Positions 1 to 10,930 of a DNA stretch of 64,000 bases are shown in pieces. Location: NCBI RefSeq assembly GCF_018294505.1, contig NC_057809.1, positions 413,888,104 to 413,952,103 of the forward strand, written 5' to 3'. Both the position numbers and the translations under genes were made by a program. Numbering within the stretch: the stretch's first letter is position 1; each line of letters opens with the position of its first letter. The notes under the pieces were generated by a model that made no database searches, was not told where the DNA came from, and saw only the letters and a program-made list of their open reading frames with translations. This stretch comes from Triticum aestivum. Taxonomy: Eukaryota > Streptophyta > Magnoliopsida > Poales > Poaceae.

Positions 1-1015
1 AAGCATCATTATCTTCCACAATTATATTTTCATGACGCACAATAGTAATAGGAGCAGCATTATTTGGGAGAGATATCTTTTTACCTCTCTTCGTTTTTCT
101 TTTCTTCTTCTTCACCACATCATGTGTGGGTTCAATCTTCTTTTTGGAGCTCCTTATTAATGAGATTGGTTGAATAGGAGGCTCCTCCTCATTACCTGAT
201 TCATCATAAGAAATAATAGGAGGGTATTGGGAAGTCTCTTCCCTTTCATTAGTATTATCTTCATTTTCTATTTGTTTTCTTTTCTTTATGTAATTGGCAA
301 TATAAGGATTTTCAATGCAATTCACCGCACAATACATATAAATTTCCTCTAGATCAAAGCCAAGAAGTTTATAACGGGCAAATTCTGGAAGATGCTTAGT
401 TATACGTTTCATTTCTTTATAGCCCATAAGAAAACTAAGTTCATTATAATGTGCAAGGGAAATCAAGTCATCACAATTTTTGGACACGGTTAGATCATGA
501 AACAATTTGCATCGGATAGCTAAATGACCCGGTTCATTGCAAAGTCCACAAGTACGGCCAAGAAAATTTAAATCTTCAGCACAAACATCTAGCCTTTCTT
601 GCAACAATTTAGTTTCTAAGTGCTTATGCCTCTTGCAATATCTATCTTCCCTATTTGGTGTGTACTTGCAAACCCAATGCACTCCACAAAAATTGACATG
701 TTAATAGGAGACATTTTCATCATAATTAGTGCAATCATCATTAGTACCATGGATATTCAAAGAGTTCATACTAACAACATTGCAATCATGATCATCATTC
801 AAATATTTAGTGCCAAACATTCTAATGCATTCTTCTTCTAGCACTTGAGCACAATTTTCCTTTCCATCATACTCACGAAAGATATTAAAAAGATGAAGCG
901 TATGAGGCAAACTCAATTCCATATTTTTTTGTAGTTTTCTTTTATAAACTAAACTAGTGCTAAAACAAGAAACAAAAGATTCGATTTCAAGATCTAAAGA
1001 TATACCTTCAAGCAC
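1..1015 (-). pseudogene. Gag-like frame of F1 with zinc knuckle, one in-frame stop
   Basis: The frame opens 7 bases after the primer-binding site and is open for 104 codons to a TAA at 703-701. Past that stop the same frame stays open to the window edge, more than 230 further codons. The downstream part contains a CX2CX4HX4C zinc knuckle (CGLCNEPGHLAIRC, about 540-580) and then a lysine-rich, acidic C-terminal stretch. A zinc knuckle is typical of a retrotransposon nucleocapsid. The N-terminal 104 residues match no domain I recognise. The single stop could be decay or a read-through or leader arrangement of the family. The missing ATG after the stop argues for decay or read-through rather than two genes. 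Confidence 0.6.
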
Positions 1016-1021
1016 TCACCT

Positions 1022-1038
1022 CCCCGGCAATGGCGCCA
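1022..1038 (-). other. Primer-binding site, tRNA-Asp type
   Basis: The minus strand reads TGGCGCCATTGCCGGGG, ten bases after the LTR end. It differs by one base from the complement of the 3' end of plant tRNA-Asp(GUC). This marks the LTR above as the 5' LTR and fixes the element's direction. Confidence 0.75.
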
Positions 1039-1048
1039 GAAAAGAGCT

Positions 1049-2674
1049 TGATGTCTACTACACAACCTTCTTCTTGTAGACGTTGTTGGGCCTCCAAGTG
1101 CAGAGGTTTGTAGGACACTAGCAAATTTCCCTCAAGTGGATGACCTAAGGTTTATCAATCCGTAGGAGGCGTAGGATGAAGATGGTCTCTCTCAAGCAAC
1201 CATGCAACCAAATAACAAAGAGTCTCTTGTGTACCCAACACACCCAATACAATGGTAAATTGTATAGGTGCACTAGTTCGGCGAAGAGATGGTGATAGAA
1301 GTGGTATATGGATAGTAGATAAAGGTTTTTGTAATCTGAAAATATAAAAACAGCAAGGTAACTAATGATAAAAGTGAGCGTAAACGGTATTGCAATGTGT
1401 GGAAACAAGGCCTAGGGTCCATACTTTCACTAGTGCAAGTCCTCTCAACAATAATAACATAATTGGATCACATAACTATCCCTCAACATGCAACAAAGAG
1501 TCACTCCAAAGTCACTAATAGCGGAGAGCAAACGAAGAGATTATGGTAGGGTACGAAACCACCTCAAAGATATTCTTTCCAATCAATCCATTGGGCTATT
1601 CAAATAGGTGTCACAAACAGCCCTAGAGTTCCTAGAATAACACCTTAAGACACAAATCAACCAAAACCCTAATGTCACCTAGATACTCCAATGTCACCTC
1701 AAGTATCCGTGGGTATGATTATACGATATGCATCACACAATCTCAGATTCATCTATTCAACCAACACATAGAACCTCGAAGAGTGCCCCAAAGTTTCTAC
1801 CGGAGAATCACGACGAAAACATGTGCCAACCCCTATGCATAGGTTCATGGGCGGAACCCGCAAGTTGATCACCAAAACATACATCAAGTGAATCACATGA
1901 TATCCCATTGTCACCACAGATACACACGGCAAGACATACATCAAGTGTTCTCAAATCTTTAAAGACTCAATCCGATAAGATAACTTCAAAGGGGAAACTC
2001 AATCCATTAGATAAGAGGGGGAGAAACATCATAAGATCCAACTATAATAACAAAGCTCGCGATACATCAAGATCGTACCACCTCAAGAACATGAGAGAGA
2101 GAGATCAAACACATTGCTACTGGTACATACCCTCAGCCCCGAGGGAGAACTACTCCCTCCTCGTCATGGAGAGCACCAGGATGATGAAGAGGACCATCGG
2201 AGAGGGATTGCCCCCTCCGGCAGGGTGCCGGAACGGGTCTAGATTGGCTTTCGGTGGCTACGGAGGCTTCTGGCGGCGGAACTCCCGATCTATTGTGCTC
2301 CCCGATCGTTTTAGGGTATATGGATATATATAGGCGGAAGAAGTACGTCAGGGGGCCCACGAGGGGCCCACGAGGGTGGAGGGCGCGCCCAAGGGGGTGG
2401 GCGCGCCCCCTACCTCGTGGATTCCTCGAAGCTCCCTTGACGTGGACTCCAAGTCTTTCGGGTTGCTTTCCTTCCAAAACCCGGACTCCGTTTGATTTTC
2501 CTTTTCTGTGATACTCTAAAACAAGGAAAAAACAGAAACTAGCACTGGGCTCTAGGTCATTTGGTTAGTCCCAAAAATAATATAAAAGTGTATAATAAAG
2601 CCCATAAACATCCAAAACACATAATATAATAGCATGGAACAATCAAAAATTATAGATACGTTGGAGACGTATCA
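1049..2674 (-). repeat. 5' LTR of F1 (1626 bp)
   Basis: Bounded by TG and CA and followed on the minus strand by a tRNA-like primer-binding site. The body is very similar along its length to the LTR at 24289-25948. Several short open frames inside it, including those at 1908-2511, are chance frames in LTR sequence. Confidence 0.85.
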
Positions 2675-3105
2675 GAGCGCGATGCGCGGGGCGAGAGCAG
2701 AGGTGGGGGTCGGTGCATGCAGTGCGAGGACGGGAAGCAGCAGGGCAGGTGCTCATCCAGTGCAGAAATCAGGGTGGAATTTTGAGTGGGCAGAGGATGC
2801 AATAGGAAGGAGGGAGGGGGAGGGAGGAGGAAGGAGGGGTGGTGGCTACCTGCCTATGTACCGGTCGCCGGCGTAGCTCTGGGCGGCGGCGTTGTTGGGC
2901 GGGGGCGGCTGCTCCGGGGACGGGGAGTGAGGCGCTGCGGTGCCGGAGGCGGGTCCACGGAGGCTGGTCGTGTGTGGCTGCCCAGCTCGAGGAGGCAGGG
3001 CATGGGCGGACGGCGGCATGCTCCTGTGGGGGTCGTCAGGTTAGAATCAGTGGATCTGGCGAGGGAGGGAGAGAGGCCAGAGGGAGAGGGGAGCAAGTGG
3101 AGTGG
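2675..3105. other. GC-rich block of unknown origin
   Basis: This lies between the F1 LTR and the first subterminal repeats of CACTA A. It is much richer in G and C than either neighbour. Plus-strand open frames are low-complexity Gly/Arg runs and are not convincing. On the minus strand 3019-2850 reads ATG followed by 56 open codons with a proline/alanine-rich composition and ends AG|GTAGCC, a good splice donor. It could be a first exon captured by the CACTA, or part of the CACTA itself. No CACTA terminus was seen here. Confidence 0.35.
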
Positions 3106-3109
3106 GGGA

Positions 3110-3560
3110 GGGTTAGCAATAGCGAACCCTTTAGGGGTGCACCATAAACATACCTATAGCAATGTCGCACCTTCTAGGGGTGCGCCATAAGCACCGTGAT
3201 AGAAATGGCGCACCTTCCCCTGGTGCGCCGTTACTAACTTTTTTTTGGATTTTTAGTTGCATGTAATATTTTTTTTAGAAAATGACCATAAATTTTAAAA
3301 TGTTACGATATAAGTAGTTATTACTAGTTTTCAAATACTTGCGTTGCAAAACATTTGTGAATTGGTAAAACATTTATGAATATGAAAAAATATCATCAAA
3401 TTTGAAAAAATATTCATGAATTCAAAAAGTGCCCATGAAATTTAAAAATATTCATGAATTCAAAATATTGGTATACCAATGGCGCACCTTCTAGGGGTGC
3501 GGCATAAATACCTTGATAGCAATGGCACACCTTCTGTTGGTGCACCATTACTAACTTTTT
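3110..3560. repeat. Left subterminal repeat array of CACTA A
   Basis: Several copies of a unit resembling GGGGTGCGCCATAA with its inverse ATGGCGCACC occur at 3130-3240 and 3478-3560, separated by AT-rich spacer. Subterminal repeats of this kind bind the accessory protein of En/Spm-type transposons. The same motif occurs in the array at 7870-8130 on the other side of the transposase gene. Confidence 0.7.
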
Positions 3561-3862
3561 TTTATTTTACCAGAATAAACATAAATAAAAACAATTAAAA
3601 TTCCAGAAGAAAACATTAATCCCCACTGTTTTGAACAAAAGATGTTACTGGATAGAGGACTAGAACAGAAGAAATGCCATTTCCATATGTCGAAATACAA
3701 TCGAGAAATGAAGACTACAATTTAAACCATTGTGCAAAGATTTAGAATTAGATCGATGACATGGTTGAAATCAAGTGATACATGTAATAATTTAGTTGCA
3801 TGTAATAATTGAGCTTGCCACTAACACACACACGCGGCCGACACGTCGTGATTCAATCTTAG

Positions 3863-6800
3863 CTATCTTTTCACAATCTTCTGGCCCTTCTTTTTTGCAA
3901 ATGGAGTTCTTCTCTTGAACGGACGTCCTTTAGGTAGGGTGGTCCTGCTTCTTCTTGTGGTGTATGGTACTTCATCGTCGTCATCATGTTCCATCTTCGG
4001 GTCGCCGTACTTGTCGAAGTCTTGCTCATTGGCAACTCCATCCATTCCGATGATCTTCCTTTTGCCTCTCCTCACGACAACACGAATGGGCTTTGACGAG
4101 TCGGTAATGAAGAAGCATTGGTCCACTTGGGAAGCCAGTACCCATGGCTCATTTTTTGTGGTGACATTTGCGCCCGCGGTCTTGGATTTGGCTTCGGGTA
4201 TAACCATGGTGGTGAAATACCGGTCTTCTTTTAGGACGCTCTTGGCCCATCTGACACGGAACATCGGGACCTTCTCTCCAGCGTAGTTCAGCTCCCAGAT
4301 CTCCTTGATCCTTCCGTAGTATTTGTCCTTGTCGTTACCGGTGTAGGATTCCATCGTTACCCCGGAGTTCTGATAACCATCGCTCTTCATGTCCTTGTCC
4401 TTGGTGTAGAATGTGTAGACGTTGATATCGTACGCCTCATAGGTCATCAGGTTGTGCTCGGCGCCCTGTGACAAGGCGAATATGAGTTTTCTTCTGCGGA
4501 AGAATCCTCATGTACAGGGTACGACAGAAGCTTCTCCTTGAACCAACACGTGAAACATGAGTTGTGCTCTTTGATTATATCTCCGTCCGTCCTCTGTTGG
4601 CCTCGGTCATTGTAAGTCTTCTCAATAAAGGTTTTGTGCTCTACCACCCAAGGATCGACCATGTCTATGTGTTGTAGCGCGACTAGGTTTGCTCTTTCAA
4701 AGTCGTCGAGTCGACCCTCGAAGTCGACATGCATTTCGCAGCGACCCTCACGGTGACCCCATCCAGCGAGCCTGCCAAGGTGCCTGTTGACGAGCAGACC
4801 AACGGGGTTCTCGATGCCTAGATAATTCATGCAATAGGAGATGCACTCTTCTGTCAAAAAGCCCCTGGCAATGCTTCCCTCTGGACGTGACATGTTGCGA
4901 ACGTATCCTTTGATGACACCATTCATCCTTTCGAACGACATCATGCTATGCAGGGACGTCGGCCCGAGTTGGATGATATCCTCCATGATATGGACCAGCA
5001 GATGCACCATAACATCGAAGAATGAGGGTGGGAAGTACATCTCAAGCTCGCATAGTATCACCACGATCTCTTCCTGTAGCCTTCTAAGTTGCCTCACGCC
5101 AACCGACTTTCGAGAGATGATGTCGAAAAAGTTGCATAGGCCAAATAGCGTTTCACGGACGTGCACGTCCATGATCCCATGGATTGCAACTAGCAGTATC
5201 TGCATCATCAGCACGTGACAGTCGTGAGACTTCATCCCGCTGAACTTCTGCTTCGCTAACTCTAGGTATCTGCTTATCTTCCCCGCGTAACCGTAAGGAA
5301 GTTTTACTCCTACGAGGCAAGTGAAAAACTGCTCGATCTCCTTCTGACTTAGAGTGAAGCACGCGGGAGGGCAGTCTTTCTGATCTTCTTGGCCTTTTTG
5401 CCTTTGTGACGACTTTCCGTCTCCTTCGCCTCATCATCATCATAACCATCATCATTAGCATGAAGCTCCTCCCTGATGCCCATTGATTTCAAGTCTGCCC
5501 TTGCTTTCGGCCCATCTTTGGTCCTCTCTGGCATGTTGAGCAGGGTACCAAGCAGAATCTCACACACGTTCTTCGTGATATGCATGACATCAAGGCTGTG
5601 AGGCACACGGAGGATCTTCCAGTACGGCAAGTCCCAGAAAACAGACCTCGTTTTCCATACCTTCAGCAGCGGCTCTGGCGCCTTTCGCTTCTTTCCCGGC
5701 TCTGGCGCCTTTTGCTTCTTTCCCGGCGGTGGGCAATCTTTCCATTTTTTCAACATCTCGCCTATTTCCTCGCCGCTCCTCGTACGCTGGCGTCTTTGGG
5801 GTTCGGTTTCACCATCGAACAGATCCTTGCGTTTTCTCCATGAGTCATCGTCGCGAAGCCACCTTCGATGTCCCATGAACACGGTTTTCGAAGACCCGGG
5901 ATCTCTATCTAGCTAGCGATACGTTGTGTCATCCATGCACCTGACGCATGCACAAAATCCGTGGACCACCTGCCCCGCGACATATACGTAACCGAGATAA
6001 TCGTGCACCGTCGTGAGCAGTGTGGCTCTCATAGGGAAATATTCTTTCTCTGTGGCGTCCCATGTATTGGCTGGCGTTTTCCACAACGTGTCTAGCTCCT
6101 CTTTCAGCAGCCCCAGATATAGATTGATGTCGCTCCCTGGTTGTTTCGGCCCTTCAATTAGCATACTCATGTGAATGTACTTCCTCTTCATGCACAACCA
6201 GGGGGAAGGTTGTACATCCACACAAACACAGGCCAGGTGCTATGTGTGCTTCTCTGGCTACCAAACGGATTGACTCCATCGGTGCTCGCGCCCAGCACGA
6301 TGTTCCTTGGATCGTCCCCAAGTTTTGGGTGTTCGAAGTTCAACGCTTTCCACTGGCTCACATCCTTAGGGTGACTCAGCATCTTGTCTTTTTTATTTAT
6401 CTCCGGATCATTTCCATCATCTTCTTGCTTCTTCTCCTCCCTATCTGCGTGCCAACGCATGAGCTTTGCTACCTTAGGGTCCACGAAATACCACTGCAGA
6501 CGAGGAGTGATCGGAAAGTACCACACCACTTTTCGAGGAGCTTTCTTCCTCTTCTTGTATCGAGTGACACCGCACACCGGACATATGGTAGACTCCGCGT
6601 GCTTGTCCCGATAAATGATGCAATCGTTCATGCACACATGATATTTCACGTGCGGTAAATCCAGAGGACACACGATTTTCTTCGCCTCCTCAAAACTGGT
6701 CGGGCACTTATTCCCCTTGGGAAGACGTTTGTGCCAGAATGACATGTTCTCGTCGAAGCATGCGTCAGTCATTTTGTGTTTTACCTTCATCTCCAGAGCC

Positions 6801-7402
6801 ATGAGCGTTACTTTCAGGCGGGTATCCTCGGGCCTGCATCCTTCATACAATGGAGTAACTGCGTCTATCTCTAGTTGATCTAGCTTGGCTTTCTCTCGGG
6901 CGGCAGCTCTTGCGTTATCCGTCAGCTTGAGAAGCAGCTCTTGAATATGAGGGTCCTGTACCCAGCCCATTGATGGTCCATCATCGTCTGCTCCGGCATA
7001 TCCATCTTCATGATCATGCCCTTCGTCTTGATCTTCCTCATCATCATGTCCGACATCTTCTACATGATGACTGTGTACTGCATCTACTTCGTGATCATGT
7101 CCTGGAGATTCTTCGTCTTCTTGCCCGCCCTCGTCACGGTTGTCTTGCTGCCCTTCCTCATTTCTTGCCCGGCCCCCATGGACGACTTCATAGTCATCTT
7201 CATCACCTTGCCACCGATAGCCATCCATGAAACCACGCAAGAGCAGGTGGTCCCGCACCTGTACGAAATCCGGGTCCATAAGGCTCTTCAGCTTGCATCT
7301 TCGACACGGACATCTTATCTCCGTCTCGTTCTTTTGAAGCATCTCGGCCTTCGCGGAGCTCAAAAACCTATTCACGATGCCTTCGGTCATCGTGCGGACC
7401 AT
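3863..7402 (-). pseudogene. CACTA (Tnp2-type) transposase, frameshifted
   Basis: Read from 7402 downward. The start at 7402 gives a transposase-associated domain (CPC..C, then HLL..GF..GYRWQGDED near residue 55). Next come an acidic histidine-rich linker and the Tnp2 core (WYFPITPRLQ; LGASTDGVNPFG). The frame breaks near 6200. It continues at 6221-5913 (YIHMSMLIEGPKQPG), meets an in-frame TAG near 5910 and continues at 5882-5349 (SLDVMHITKNVCE). It then shifts to 5235-4447 (SHDCHVLMMQ; MYFPPSFFDVMVHL; a DUF4218-like part) and ends in 4474-3863 (DUF4216-like, FRVRWAKSVL). Domain order is normal for this family. At least two frameshifts and one stop make the protein non-functional. Some breaks could be introns, but I saw no good splice pairs at the 6200 and 5910 breaks. 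Confidence 0.8.
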
Positions 7403-7439
7403 GGTCGCCTGCGGGGTAGAGCAAAATGATATTTTAGAA

Positions 7440-7869
7440 CCAAAAAAAAATTTGGCATGACTTTGCCTAAAAATAGGACCAAAAAGAATGCATAGTGCCA
7501 AATTCTCGCCGAAACGGAAATGAATCAACATTCCGGCAAAATATTGGCAACTATCGCATTTCAAATACCGGTACCTGCAAACACAAACATATGCAACACC
7601 ACAAACATATGCAACACCACAAACATACGTAGATCTAGGCCATAAAAAGTGTGTACGTTGTTGGAGGGAGAAAAAAGTAGATCTAGAACATAAACAAAGC
7701 TTTCCCCTTACTTACCTATAAAAAAGGAAATTTAACCACTTAATTAGGGTGAATCTATGGTGCAAATGAGGTGAGGAGGAGGAGGCAGCCAAGACCAAGC
7801 TTGGTAGAGGTGGAGAGAATGAAGTGGGGAAAGTGAGTGTGGTAGGTGGCTGTCCAAAATATCTAGCTA
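7440..7869. other. CACTA A 5' untranslated or intergenic segment
   Basis: AT-rich stretch between the transposase start and the right subterminal array. It contains a short direct repeat of ACAAACATATGCAACACC near 7580-7620. I see no gene. Confidence 0.5.
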
Positions 7870-8130
7870 CTCCCAGGTTACCAATGGCGCCATTAGTAAC
7901 CAGGGTTACTAATGGCGCAGGTGGTGTGTGGCGCACTATCCACTAGTGCGCCACTACTAACATGTTTATTTTTTATTTTTTTCAAAACTAGTAATGGCGC
8001 ACCACACACACCAGGTGCGCCATTAGTAATGTGGACATTAATGGCGTACCTGTATCTGGTGCGCCACTGCTATATAGCAGTGGCGCACCACATACATGGT
8101 GCACCATTAATGCCCATATTAGCTATAGCC
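7870..8130. repeat. Right subterminal array of CACTA A with long palindromes
   Basis: Holds three large inverted repeats made from the GGTGCGCCATTA unit. 8058-8089 is a perfect 32-base palindrome centred on TATA. 7887-7918 is a 32-base palindrome broken only at its two central bases. 7990-8030 is an imperfect stem of about 12 bp. These are paired copies of the subterminal repeat in opposite orientation. Confidence 0.75.
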
Positions 8131-8145
8131 ATTTCCCTAGTACTG

Positions 8146-8898
8146 GCGTATATACACACATTGAAATAGAACATACAAGAATGGAAAACAGAGTACACAC
8201 ATTGAAACAGAGCAATACTATGATTGCTGTGAATACATAGCTATCCACGTCGAAACGACTTTTCAAAATAAAACGCGTCCATGAGACCATGACCAGCAGC
8301 CCTTGCCTACGGTAGCTCTTGGCTTTGCCTGAACTCGTGCAAGAGTTCATCCAAGCGGTCGACACGCTTGCGGTACATCTGGAGCGCGATCTCGAGCTCC
8401 AAGTTGGCTATTTCATCGGAGATCACCAGCTCAAGGATGCGATGGCCATGTTCCTCTACCGCGCCCAGGTGCACACCTGGGCCAAGGAGGCGGTCGAGCC
8501 TACGGACCAGTGCGTTGGTATCCAGCAGGCCGTGGACAAGGCGAACGGTAGCACCCATGCGAACGGCGTGGCAGGCGTCTGGTGCAAGTATGGCGCGGCC
8601 GGCCTCTGGTGCAAGTACTGTGCTGAGGGCCTCTGCCCACTCCTGGCGAGGAATGGGGGTACTGACCGGATGTGTACCCAGCTACGACGCCATGTATATA
8701 GCAGGCAAGCGCCGATGGATCCGCTCTTGATATGCGGCGTGCCGTGCCTCTCGCTCTGTGGCGCTCCAACGGCCTCGCCATGCGGCGAGCGGCAGCCTAT
8801 CAGCGAGGACGCGCCTAGCTTGCTCTGCGACGCACCATCGATCATGTTCTGCGGCGAGCTGTAGCCTGTCGGCGCTAACATGCCTATCTTGATCCACG
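8146..8898 (-). pseudogene. 3' part of a split gene-like region inside CACTA B
   Basis: GC-rich relative to the flanks. The minus strand has an open frame from 8897 to 8682 (arginine/alanine-rich, coiled-coil-like) and another from 8558 to 8307, Leu/Arg/Glu-rich and ending at a stop. The sequence is interrupted at 8899-8903 by Gypsy-3 and resumes at 17565. With the insertion removed, the frame upstream (17727-17565) and the frame downstream (8897-8682) are out of phase by one base. An older indel or an intron is therefore needed. I do not recognise the product. Its position inside a CACTA suggests an accessory transposon gene or a captured gene fragment. Confidence 0.4.
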
Positions 8899-8903
8899 GC
8901 GCT
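8899..8903. other. Target site duplication, left copy (GCGCT)
   Basis: GCGCT directly precedes the left LTR of Gypsy-3 and is repeated exactly at 17560-17564 after the right LTR. Five bases is the expected length for an LTR retrotransposon. Confidence 0.95.
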
Positions 8904-9384
8904 TGAGGGAGTCCTGGATTACGGGGTGTTCGGATAGCCGAATTATACCTTCAGCCGGACTCCTACACTATGAAGATACAATATTGAAGACTCCGTCTCG
9001 TGTCCGGAAGGGACTTTCCTTGGCGTGGAAGGCAAGCTTGGCGATACGGATGTTCAGATCTCCTACCATTGTAACCGACTCTATGTAACCCTAACCCTCT
9101 CTGGTGTCTATATAAACCGGAGGGTCTTAGTCCATAGGACAACATACACATCAACAATCATACCATAGGCTAGCTTCTAGGGTTTAGCCTCTCAGATCTT
9201 GTGGTAGATCTACTCTTGTACTACCCATATCATCAGTATTAATCAAGCAGGACGTAGGGTTTTACCTCCATCGAGAGGGCCCGAACCTGGGTAAAACTTC
9301 GTGTCCCTTGCCTCCTGTTACCATCCGGCCTAGACGCACAGTTCGGGACCCCCTACCCGAGATCCGCCGGTTTTGACACCGACA
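8904..9384 (+). repeat. Left (5') LTR of Gypsy-3
   Basis: Starts TGAGGGAGTCC and ends CACCGACA. A TATA box is at 9109-9116. The right LTR has the same length. Runs such as TAACCCTAACCC near 9086 are ordinary LTR sequence, not telomeric repeat. Confidence 0.95.
9109..9116 (+). promoter_or_regulatory. LTR TATA box of Gypsy-3
   Basis: TATATAAA in the middle of the LTR, conserved in the right copy at 17284-17291. It is the probable core promoter for genomic RNA. Confidence 0.7.
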
Positions 9385-9385
9385 T

Positions 9386-9401
9386 TGGTGCTTCCATTGA
9401 G
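9386..9401 (+). other. Probable primer-binding site of Gypsy-3
   Basis: Begins with TGG one base after the LTR end (TGGTGCTTCCATTGAG). The same sequence with one change lies next to the Gypsy-2 LTR at 23805-23823. I did not identify the priming tRNA. Confidence 0.55.
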
Positions 9402-9410
9402 AGTTCCTCT

Positions 9411-10369
9411 ATGCCGTCGCCGTCAGGCCTGATGGCTCCTACGATCATTAATGGCGATGCAGTCCAGGGTGAGACCTTCCTCCCCGGACAGATCTTTGTC
9501 TTTGGCGGCTTCGCACTGCGGTCCAATTCACTTGGCCATCTAGAGCAGATCGAAAGATACGCCCCTGGTTGTCAGGTCAGATTCAGAAATTTATACTACA
9601 CGGCTGACATCCGCGGGGACTTGATCTTCGACGGACTCGAGCCACCGCCAAGCGCACCGCACAGTCACGACAAGCATATCTAGCTCTGCTGCCGAACAGT
9701 GCCCTGGAGGCCGCACCCGCATCGGCTCCGACCCTTAGTTCGGGGCCAACCGCGCCGATCGAGGATGGGCGGTTGGACGCCACCTCGGGGGCTGTGATCC
9801 CAACGGCAGTTGAGACGAACACCTGCCCCGTACTCTGCGAGACTCGTGACTCCACGGAGCCGGATTCTTCTCCGGACTCCAAACCCCCCGCGCCCCTGCC
9901 GATCGAATCCGATTGGACGCCGATCATGGAGTTCACGGCCGCGGACGTCTTTCAGCACCCGCCTTTCGGCGATATCCTGAAGTCACTGAAGTCTCTCTCT
10001 TTATCAGAAGAGCCCTACTACGGTCAGCAAGGTTGGAGTACGGACGATGAAGGAATTCAAAGCCCACCCACCACCCACTTTGTAGCTACTGTCGACGATT
10101 TAACCGACATGCTCGACTTTGACTCCGAAGACATCGACGGTATGGACGACGATGAAGGAGACAATGAAGAACCAGCGCCTGTTGGGCCCTGGAACGCCAC
10201 CTCGTCATATGACGTATACACGGTGGACGCACCAAAATATGACAACGAGGAGCGGAAGGACGCACCGAAGGCATGTTCCCTCGAAAAGCAGTCAAAACGG
10301 CGATGCAAGCGCCGCCCCAAATCCCGCCTCGACAGAAATAGCGATCACACAGACCCAGCGCTGGAGTAG
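9411..10369 (+). pseudogene. N-terminal gag region of Gypsy-3, broken
   Basis: The start at 9411 gives 90 residues (FLPGQIFVFGGFALRSNSLG; DIRGDLIFDGLEPPP) and then frame is lost. Frame resumes by 9773 and runs to a TAG at 10367-10369, with an acidic Asp/Glu-rich section typical of the spacer before the Gag core. The same frame then continues through TGA at 10532-10534 and TGA at 10718-10720 to the Gag-protease frame at 10931. The related fragment in Gypsy-2 (23776-23555) supports this as coding in the family. One frameshift and three stops make it inactive here. Confidence 0.65.
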
Positions 10370-10930
10370 GGCGAACTGCTGCCGGACAACGAAAATCCGG
10401 ATATTCAAACCGAACAAACAAATCCTATCAGGGACAATGGTCCGGACGACATAACGCCGGACAGGCCCCCGGAGCATCAGAATGCCCGCGAAAGGCTCGT
10501 TGCCACCGCAAAGAGCCTTAAAAAGCAGAAGTGAAGGCTCAAGGCCACGGAAAACAAACTCCAATTCAGATGGAGTAACATACTTAATACAACAACAATG
10601 TACAGCGACGATCGCCCCTCAAAGAGCTACCCAAAGTGGAAGCTGCTACCCGAATTTGATGAGGAGGCCTCCAGCCCCCCACAACCAAATATCAAAGCAA
10701 CCATTTGGTCGGATAGATGACCCCTTTATCAACACAGAACGGCATACAATGCCGCTCACAATACAACACGCGACCCACGCGAGGGCTCGCACCCAAAGGA
10801 CGGCGCAACAAGGTCCATCTATGGACCACGCAAGCGCGCCCCAGCATACAATGCAACACAACAAGCATCAGAACAACGCGGTACACCCAGTTACAGGGGT
10901 GCCGCACACCCCCTATGTTTCACCGATGAG

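Larger units (their letters stand above)
1..2674 (-). mobile_element. Gypsy-like LTR retrotransposon F1, 5' part
   Basis: On the minus strand this reads LTR (2674 to 1049), primer-binding site, then a gag-like reading frame running off the window edge. The LTR ends are TGATACGTCTCC and its complement-side TGATGTCTAC. It has the layout of a 5' LTR followed by internal sequence. The base run after the LTR is GAGCG (2675-2679), one half of a possible target duplication whose partner lies outside the window. A solo LTR of the same family sits at 24289-25948 in the opposite orientation. No pol is visible here because the element is cut by the window. Confidence 0.85.
3106..8145 (-). mobile_element. 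CACTA transposon A (degenerate)
   Basis: A broken Tnp2-type transposase gene on the minus strand is flanked on both sides by arrays of short subterminal repeats built on the unit GGTGCGCCATTA and its complement. This is the normal architecture of Triticeae CACTA elements. The right end reads CAGTACTAGGGAAATGG on the minus strand, close to a CACTA-type terminus but with the second C changed. I could not find the left terminus before the F1 LTR at 2674. A 3-bp target duplication could therefore not be tested. Confidence 0.75.

Noticed and set aside
2786..3190. 134-codon plus-strand frame
   Set aside because: Gly/Arg low complexity and runs into CACTA subterminal repeats.
9086..9100. Telomere-like TAACCCTAACCC
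   Set aside because: Two units only, present in both Gypsy-3 LTRs; it is LTR sequence.
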